A stretch of 64,000 nt of DNA from Marsupella aquatica (taxonomy: Eukaryota > Marchantiophyta), in contig OZ316895.1 of the NCBI GenBank assembly GCA_973895155.1, positions 6,076,001-6,140,000 on the forward strand, given 5' to 3'. Below the pieces are notes generated by a model. That model saw nothing but the letters and a program-made list of their open reading frames with translations. It made no database searches and was not told the origin of the DNA. How positions within the stretch are numbered: the first letter of the stretch is position 1; each line of letters starts with the position of its first letter. Made by a program: the position numbers and the translations under genes. Shown here piece after piece: positions 57,300 through 64,000 of this stretch.

Positions 57300-57560
57300 G
57301 TTCCCTCCTCCTCCGCAGCATCGTTTGTTGACCATCGTATACCCTGCAACCATATATATTGATTTTGACGAAGATTTGGATGCAGTTAGAATATCACATA
57401 ATCTGGATTCAATTCTTCAATCCTCACTTGAGCTCGATTCCTTGATCAACACTTCTGAAATCACTGGGAACTTCAAGATCTGCCAGTTTGTTCTTCAAAC
57501 TTGCCATGACATTTACTCGGTTCAAGCTAGACCATGTCGAAATGCGAGAACTCTCATCTA
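57300..57560 (+). repeat. Mosaic direct repeat (partner at 58.79-59.06 kb), unknown coding relic
   Basis: CTCCTCCTCCGCAGCATC, GTTGACCA, ACCCTGC-ACCATAT, GATGCAGTTAGAATATC-CA-AATCTGGATTCA, CTTCTGAAATCA and CCAGTTTGTTCTT occur in both. In the copy here one frame stays open over 119 codons (57202-57561) and reads DAVRISHNLDSI and SSLELDSLINTSEI; I do not recognise it. In the other copy the frame is broken. Confidence 0.7.
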
Positions 57561-57949
57561 AGTAAGTAGTTCCGAAGGCCCGAGTCTGGCATGGGACAGA
57601 CATTCCGTGTTTGTGCTTTTGTGAAAGGCTCGAAACGGAGCAGAACCTGGACGGTGTTAGAGATAGGAAGTGTGTCGATCAGTGCGGGAGAGATAGCAAG
57701 GTTGTCTAGTGAGGTTGAATTGAATTGCGATCTTTGCGTAGACACACTAGTTCCAGATTTGCTTCATTTATCGAATTTAGAACCGAGATTAGCGTCGAGA
57801 CTTCACGTACGTGCAATCTGTATTGCCTTTCTGGCGTCTACTCGATCATTACGAGCCTGTGTCAGTTTTTTTCACTCAATGTTGTCCAATCACTGACGTT
57901 TCTGATTAGTTCAACTCATCAGTTATGCGAACTCTAACATCTGCATTCA

Positions 57950-58620
57950 GTGGTCATAGATCGACGTCAGCTGGTGAAATGCATGAGCATCTATGTCTGC
58001 CCTGTTAACATTGATGACATCAGGGGTCTCCACGCGCGACTGCACAAGATGTGCCTACGAGACTATTGTCCGGCCAGTAGATCGCGGCCTTGCCTATGGA
58101 TAAGCAAATCACTTACCTCAGACACACTTTGGACGACATCAATCAGCAACTAGGAGATGACGAATTTTGGACGCTTGTGAGCAAGCCACTACTTTTCGCT
58201 AAGATAGGTAACAACGACTTCATTAACAGCTACTTCCTTTCAATAACAATTACCAGCAGGCTTTACACTCGTGCGGAGCTTACTTCGATTTATTGACAGA
58301 TTCAATGCGCAGTTGTCGATAAGACTTAAGGCACAACGCTTTTATAATTAGCTGTTCCGAGCGCTCCCACATCGAGATGCCCTTTTGTTTGAAATATTGC
58401 TGCGAGATCATATATACATTATTTCGTGTACTTCAGGCGATTTCTCTTCAGTTTGTTTTCAGGTAGAGTGCACTTCTCTAGCTGGCAGAATTCCCAAATT
58501 AACACATCACGCGGTACTTATAGGAAATGTATTCGTCAGGGTTCCACAAAGTGTTCGTTGCTGGAGTCGGGCCCGTACGTGGGATTCATTCCTCATCAGT
58601 TGGCCATTGCTGAAACGCCT
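57950..58620 (+). pseudogene. GDSL esterase/lipase pseudogene, right-arm copy (two exons)
   Basis: The plus strand at 58090-58296 reads MDKQITYLRHTLDDINQQLG, then LLFAKIGNNDFINSYF: the block-III GNND motif of plant GDSL esterases, including the oxyanion-hole Asn. A second exon at about 58540-58610 has VFVAGVGPV and, one frame over, GFIPHQLAIAETP, i.e. the (V)GVGPLGC region with a one-base shift. The first exon with the GDSL block and the last with DxxH are missing. The upstream 57950-58060 matches, inverted, 9.78-9.90 and 11.16-11.29 kb, and 58060-58160 matches 8600-8480. Introns or spacers persist, so it is a DNA-level duplicate. Confidence 0.75.
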
Positions 58621-58679
58621 CAATGGGTACAGACAATCACCGGTACACATTGGCCATTGCTTCCGAATCAGTTGGCCAT

Positions 58680-58790
58680 CTGCATTCTTTAGGTGGGTAT
58701 TTGAACGATCCTTGATTTGTCACTATACTCATCCTTCCTAGCTAGAAAGCGTACTTGATGGACTTCAGCTCCTGTAGCCAAATTGACAAA
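58680..58790 (-). repeat. Mosaic block D fragment, third copy
   Basis: GGTGGGTATTTGAACGATCC to GTAGCCAAATTGACAA resembles 54.72-54.81 kb (same orientation) and, inverted, 9.43-9.34 kb. Confidence 0.8.
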
Positions 58791-59060
58791 CTCCTCCTCC
58801 GCAGCATCCTTCGTTGACCACCGTAAACCCTGCCACCATATCGATTTCGAAGAATATATGGACGCAGTTAGAATATCGCACAATCTGGATTCAGTTCGTA
58901 AGGCTTCACATGCATGTCTGAGCTTGATTCCTCGCTCAACACTTCTGAAATCATGGGAACTTGAACATCTACCAGTTTGTTCTTAGAACTAGCCATGAAA
59001 CTCGCTGGGAACCTAAACATCTAAACACAATCACCACGCGAAAACTCTCATCCAAGCTAG
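58790..59060 (+). repeat. Mosaic direct repeat, second copy of 57.30-57.56 kb
   Basis: Same landmarks as the first copy, with insertions (AAGGCTTCACATGCATG) that break the frame. Continues into GAAAACTCTCATCCAAGCT, matching the end of the first copy. Confidence 0.7.
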
Positions 59061-60600
59061 GGAACGCCGAGTATGTCGCCTGAGCCATTTGTAGCACGTA
59101 CGTACTCTTGGATCAGCAAGTATTATGATTTCCTCCAAACCTCTTCGATTCCATTATCCATAGCAAATTAAAGAAACGGCTAAGTGGCATGGACATCTTC
59201 TGTATACCGCTAGCTAGTTGAGTTCAATTTGTCACACGATTGCACATCTAAACGCCATCTGCGATAACAATGAGTGCTCTAACTAAACAAACAGGGAGTA
59301 GCAGCTAGACAGCGCACAGAGGAAAATTGCTCACACGTACACGAAAAGTGAAGGCAGGTCGGTCATGAAACGATTGAGAGTATAATCTACAAAATTCCTG
59401 TGCGAAAGATAATACGTACATGTGGTATCGAAGATGGTCCTCCCATTGCAGAATTGTGCGGCGAACCGTCGTCGACATCTCATTTACGTGTTATCTTTCT
59501 TTTTCTCAAAACTGCCGCGAACTCTACGACTGAACCGGCGAATACTAGTACTAATGCTAGCGAGAGGGCTAGCCGCTGGAGAACTACCTGCAGTCGAACT
59601 ACGAATTCCTCCCGCGAATATGAGTACTAGCTAGTACGCCGGCTAACTCTCAGCAGGCGATGTATGAGCAGGTGAAGGGCTATCTGTAGGATAATTGTTT
59701 CGATTTTCCAGACTCTTCAAATGTTTTCTTCGTCCTGTTCCGCAGCTTCTGGTGGCCAGGATGTAGTCCGTTTGGCCACGCGCCGCCGAATAGCCGAGTC
59801 TGAGGACGGACAGATGTTCCCGGCTGGTGGTTTTGTGAGAAGCTGGAGACGGACGAGAATTGAAGCTGGAGAGACTCATAGAGGTAGGAAGTTTGCCAGT
59901 GCGAACGAGAGAGAGCGAGGGTTGTCTAGCGAAGTTGTCATCGAACTGCGACCTTTGTGTAGACACTTCTCCCGGATTTGCTTGATTGTATCGGATTTTG
60001 AACCGACATTCTCTTAGCGTCGAGTCTTTACGTACAACTTGTGTCGCTTTTTCTGGAGTCTATTCATTACGAGCCTGTGTCAGTCTAAACCAGTTGTCTG
60101 TACGTCTAGGAATGGCGGCGGATAGAAAACGCCGAGTTTGTCTCCTGAGCCGTTTGCAACACGTACTCTTGGATCCGCAAGAATACGTGTTCATCTTACC
60201 TCTTCGATATTATCGACAGCAATTAAAACAATTCTTTTCCCAGGACACACCAACAAGGGCATGCATGCTGAGACTCCACATAGAGCTGAATAGAACTTTA
60301 GCGAAATAGATGCTTAAGATCGATGGCAGCGTTTGCAGAGCAGCACTTTTCTTCAGGATTTCATGATTAATTTTTGTGCCATGGAGGAAGATGCAAGACT
60401 CCATCGACTCCATTCTATACGACTGATCAGACGCGCACTCAGCGTATCACCCTCCAGATTAACCCTGGTCACTACAAGTATGTCGTTATTAGTTTCTCTA
60501 CAGATTTCTTCCATGCGTCTTAAATCTGTGCAGCTAGTGGTATGCCCGGTAGAGATTATGGACTATGATTCCGGGATTTCAATTCGGGTTTCTCTTTAAG
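59060..60600. other. Mosaic region, no intact gene
   Basis: Includes diverged copies of 6.74-7.09 kb (59.69-59.95 kb, inverted) and a CGAGT-TGTCTCCTGAGCC-TTTG-AGCACGTA-ACTCTTGGAT-GCAAG phrase that occurs twice (about 59.07 and 60.13 kb), marking another duplicated block. A frame at 60333-60599 shows no family features. Confidence 0.55.
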
Positions 60601-60604
60601 ATAT

Positions 60605-60800
60605 TGATGGTATATATTGAGTTTCTATCCAAGTCTACAGCAGAGTACAGTTTCGAAATCCTTACTTATATATCTAAAACTGTGGAAGGCCATTGATGGT
60701 AGTGAGTTTCTCTCAGGTTCTACAGTACTTTCCGAAATTCTTAGGTATAGATCCAAAACTTTGGAATCCTTCTCTTGATGGCTACTGACCTTTTATGATC
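60605..60800 (+). repeat. Degenerate tandem duplication, about 85-bp unit
   Basis: Two units, from about 60603 and 60692, each with ATTGATGGTA, GAGTTTCTM, TCYA-CAG-AGTAC, TTYCGAAAT, TATAKATC and AAAACTKTGGAA. Confidence 0.75.
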
Positions 60801-61339
60801 TCATTCTGACTTTAGGGTACGTATTGGTTTGGGCCAAGTCGTTTCGGGTTGGACCTGATGGAAAAAGAAGGGAGCCAGAGATCGAGAAGAAGGGAGCCAA
60901 AGATCGAGAATTGGCTGACTTATCGACTCTATTATGCAGTATGCCGTAACCATTGATGTACTCCTGCACCAGGTTTTGTTGCTGTTGTGGATGTGAATTA
61001 AGATCTCTAGTTGCCTGAGTGTATATATTAGTACGAGAGACTTGCTGATTTAATTCTCTTGGCTGGACGCAGGCATTTTCGCCTTTCTATTTGCCATCTC
61101 TGATCGAGAAAAGTGCAGGATATCAAGCCTTGGGCCAGTATCCAGGTAAGTACGTACTCAATCAAGAACTCGATCTACACTGCATGCAGACCTTAGAGTC
61201 TTATTTCCTCTCTTTCTCAGTTTGCTGTTTGGTCAGAGGTGAGGAAGTTATAGAAGCCGCCCCAGTTTCTCAACCTGCATGCCGTCCTCATCGTTCATGT
61301 CTTATTTAACATGCAAACTCTGAAAAGGTCCAAAGCTTA

Positions 61340-61910
61340 TGCCCTTATGCCCTTATGTAATTTCGTTTCTTTCTGTAAGTTGTCTCTTAACGTCACATCC
61401 GAACTCCATGATCTATATGTACAGAACCGGTGTCGGTCGAAATGTACGTTTCGATGTCGTCGGACCAGTAGTAGTCACATATACGAGAGCGTTGGAGCGT
61501 CCAGGCCGCAAATTTCGTACTGGTAAACGGCGGCGGTTTTCTCAAATCAAAAAATATATGTCGGGTGGTATCCCAAAACACATATACTTTTCGGTTTGAG
61601 CAAACTGCCGCCGGTGACTGGCAGAAAATTTGCGGCCTGTACGCTGAAAACACAAACCATTCTGATTTTGATCTTGTCTGGGATTGAATGTCGATTCCTG
61701 TACAGTTGCTCGATCGATCTGGTTCTGATGCTCGATTTGCAATGTCAAGGTTCGTCAACTTTGGAACAGTAGTAATGTTCATACTCAGGAGAAAATGACG
61801 TTTGACGGTTTCGCAGACGGGCAACGAAGAGCGAGGCAGCGGTCTGGTGTAGAAGATCTTTGGTGCATTATACAAGTCTTCACGTAAGACCTTTATCGCT
61901 TTTTCTGGCG
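61340..61910 (-). repeat. Mosaic block C, inverted copy of 10.04-10.60 kb, with foldback copy c
   Basis: From CCCTTATGTAATTTCGTTTC through the foldback element at 61488-61645 to GACGTTTGACGGTTTCGCAG and ACAAGTCTTCACGTAAGACC this reads as the reverse complement of tandem units 1 and 2 of the left mosaic. The right arm of the foldback lacks the last few bases. Confidence 0.9.
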
Positions 61911-61929
61911 TCTAATCATTGCGAGCCTG

Positions 61930-62610
61930 TCACTACACGTCCATTGTGGGCTGAAGACGCATTGTATCTTTGTAGGTTCACATTAATTGTGCAATGTGGT
62001 GCGGTGCGACCTCTATTAAGATGCTGGAAGCTCCTGATCCGCGGCTTCGGGGGATAGCGGCATTTACTCTGAGTCGGCTTGCTCAGGTCTGACGGAGTGA
62101 AACTCCAGAAGTTCGAGTAATCTCCTTTTATCTGCCGAGTTATCTGCATACTGCATCTTAATTTCTAATTTTCCTGGTATGGCGCCCCAAGAATCAGTTG
62201 AAGAGCTGAAGAACACGTTCGACCGTTTTATTTGGTGCAGAAAAACCACAACGAGGCAGGATTTACAGTACACGCTGGAGGATTGAAGCCGTTACTTGAG
62301 CTTCTTGATTTAGAAAATGGATCACTTCGACACAATCAAGCATTTGCTCCCTACGCCTTAGCTGAGAACGAGTTTAGACAATGCCTTACGATGGATCATT
62401 TCATTTCTATTTTTATGGCATCAATGGCTACCAGGTATTTCCGTTCCTTCAGGACATGAACGTGTCTATCTATCTATATACATATAGTCAGATTCGGTGG
62501 TGTGCAACGGCTTCAGGATGGGCAACCTCATCGTCCAGGTGTAGATCGACCATGCAGCCTGAGTTTCTTGTTGGTCCGATAACCTCCAAGTTCTCCGTCA
62601 TAAAATAGAA
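61930..62610 (+). pseudogene. ARM-repeat (ARIA/ABAP1-like) pseudogene, right-arm copy
   Basis: Reverse orientation relative to the copies at 4.7-5.3 and 7.2-7.85 kb. Plus-strand pieces: the VQ-GA / TSIKMLEAPDP-type exon near 62000-62045 (frameshifted), then GGLKPLLELLDLENGSLRHN and QAFAPYALAENE at 62271-62370. The first of these blocks has ACATTAATTGTGCAATGTGG in place of a coding junction. As in the other copies, no BTB domain and no continuous frame. Confidence 0.72.
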
Positions 62611-62689
62611 ACTCTCAGCAGTGTCAGCCGGCTCAGTAAATGTTTATATTTTATGAGATGTATCAGCAGGTGAAACGCTGTCACTTGCA

Positions 62690-62950
62690 GGATTGTATGG
62701 GATAATTGTTTCTATTTTCCAGACACTTCAAGTGTTTCTTCGTCCTGTTCTGGTGGCCAGGATGTAGTCCGTTTGGCCACGCGCTGCCGACTACCCGAGT
62801 CTGAGGACAGACATGTGTTCCGAGTTTGTGCTTTTGTGAGAGGCCGGAGACGGACCAGACTTGAACCTGGAGAGAGACTAATAGAGGTAGGAAGTGTGCC
62901 AGTGCGAGAGAGATAGCGAGGTTGTCTAGAGAAGCTGTCATAGATTACAA
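62690..62950 (-). repeat. Mosaic block, inverted copy of 6.74-7.09 kb
   Basis: GATAATTGTTTCTATTTTCCAGACACTTC and CCAGGATGTAGTCCGTTTGGCC are the reverse complements of 7.09-7.00 kb. Confidence 0.8.
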
Positions 62951-63029
62951 TGGTGGCATTTCCAATGTCCTGGACGATTACAATGGTCTTAAAGCTTTCT
63001 TCTCGATCTATAATGATTTCAATGCAGCC

Positions 63030-63225
63030 TCAACAGCAGATCTATGACAACGGGAAAGTGCAGTCAGACAGTAGCTCAAGATGATATATAGCCCTAAAGT
63101 TGCTAGTCTTCCCAAAAACATCCCTGGAAAAGTATCAGCTGGAGAACTATTACTGGGAATACTAGGTTTTATTGCTCTCTTCGATCCTGAGCTACTGTCT
63201 GACGTACTGCACTCAGCACGACCAA
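63030..63225. repeat. Hairpin element 3, copy 2
   Basis: ACAACGGGAAAGTGCAGTCA then GACAGTAGCTCAAGAT (63039-63075) pairs with GATCCTGAGCTACTGTC (63186-63202) and GTACTGCAC. Relates to 7939-8152 and to the half-element at 10.64-10.74 kb. The middle (CCCTAAAGTTGCTAGTCTTC / GGGAATACTAGG) pairs weakly. Confidence 0.72.
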
Positions 63226-63469
63226 CACAATGAACCAAACAGACACGACCATAGATTCAGCGAATTTGGGCTAAATGCTGCTGTCGATGGAATTCGTGAC
63301 TGTTCACGTTCACAATTCGAACCCTCGATCACTAGACCTGGAACCTATGGCTTGCAGGATCGAGCATCAGAACCAGGAACAACTGTACATTAATATCATC
63401 AGCATTCTGATCTTGATCCTGTCTGGATAATGTCGATTCCTGTACATTCTGATGCTCGATTTGCAATTT

Positions 63470-64000
63470 TAAGCTTCGTTAACTTTGGAACAGTAGTAAT
63501 GTTCAGTGGAATCTGAAGAACATTGCGATCTAATGCCCTTATGTAATTTCATGTCTAGCTTGCTGTAAGGACAATGCGATCTAATGCCCTTATGTAATTT
63601 CATTTCTTTTTGTAAGTTGTCTCTTAACGTCGCACCCGAACTCCATGATCTATACGTACAAAAACGGTGTCGGTCGAAATCTACGTTTCGATATCGTCAG
63701 ACCAGTAGTAGTCAGATGTACGAGAGCGTTGGAGCGTACAGGCCGCAAATTATGTGCCAGTCAACTGCAGCGGTTTTCTCAAATCAAAAAATATATGTCG
63801 GGTGGTATCCCAAAACACATATACTTTTCGGTTTGAGCAAACTGCCGCCGTTGACTGGCAGAAAGTTTGCGGCCTGTACGCTCCAACGCTGAAAACACAA
63901 ACCATTCTGATTTTGATCTTGTCTGCGATTGAATGTCGATTCCTATACAGTTTCTCGATCGATCTGGTTCTGATGGTCCATTTGCAATTTTAAGGTTCGT
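63470..64000 (-). repeat. Mosaic block C, second inverted copy, with foldback copy d; continues beyond the window
   Basis: The reverse complement of 11.45-12.06 kb: includes ATTGCGATCTAATGCCCTTA (twice, 50 bp apart), the foldback at 63725-63890 and GAATGTCGATTCCTATACAG. It still matches at the last base, so the mosaic extends further right. Confidence 0.9.

Noticed and set aside
4600-64000. One giant transposon with terminal inverted repeats carrying host genes
   Set aside because: The arms do not end in matching termini within the window, blocks are shuffled and internally duplicated, no transposase was seen, and the arms contain ordinary broken plant genes. An inverted segmental duplication explains this better.

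Overview
The window is nuclear DNA from a land plant, read from spliced genes with GT-AG introns, a Ty1-copia retrotransposon, a plant vacuolar sorting receptor and the plant gamete gene GEX1. A complete gene for the intraflagellar transport protein IFT121 (WDR35) means the plant builds cilia, so it should have swimming sperm: a bryophyte, lycophyte, fern or a gymnosperm with motile sperm. Intron sizes (roughly 60-1100 bp) and the repeat content make a bryophyte my best guess, but I cannot prove the clade from this sequence.

Layout. 0-0.55 kb: the first exon(s) of a cyclophilin (PPIL3/CYP18-1 type) on the minus strand, running off the left edge. 1.2-4.4 kb: gene-poor, with a LINE remnant. 4.6-12.9 kb: a dense mosaic of broken gene copies (ARM-repeat protein of the ARIA/ABAP1 type, GDSL esterase/lipase), tandem duplications and several different hairpin-forming elements. 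14.66-19.44 kb: a prolyl oligopeptidase / oligopeptidase B family gene with 11 exons. 19.5-23.6 kb: non-coding with repeats and a tRNA-derived SINE. 23.58-29.86 kb: a full-length but dead copia element with both LTRs and a 5-bp target duplication. 31.53-33.47 kb: an uninterrupted vacuolar sorting receptor gene. 33.88-44.44 kb: IFT121, about 23 exons. 44.9-48.7 kb: tandem repeats, a second LINE remnant of the same family as the one at 3 kb, and a MITE. 48.76-52.86 kb: GEX1, 5 exons. 54.7-64.0 kb: a second mosaic built from the same repeat families as 4.6-12.9 kb, but in opposite orientation.

The most striking feature is this architecture: about 42-44 kb of apparently intact genes lies between two degenerate mosaics that are inverted copies of one another in many blocks. 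The blocks are shuffled, so this is not one clean palindrome. It looks like an old, repeatedly rearranged inverted duplication whose sequence can fold into long hairpins and could support inversion of the core. Two of the four core genes work in sexual reproduction (IFT121 in building sperm flagella, GEX1 in fusing nuclei at fertilisation); the other two are housekeeping proteins (peptidase, vacuolar sorting).

Exon boundaries were worked out by hand from reading frame, GT/AG signals and remembered family alignments, with splice phases checked for consistency; transcript data were not available.
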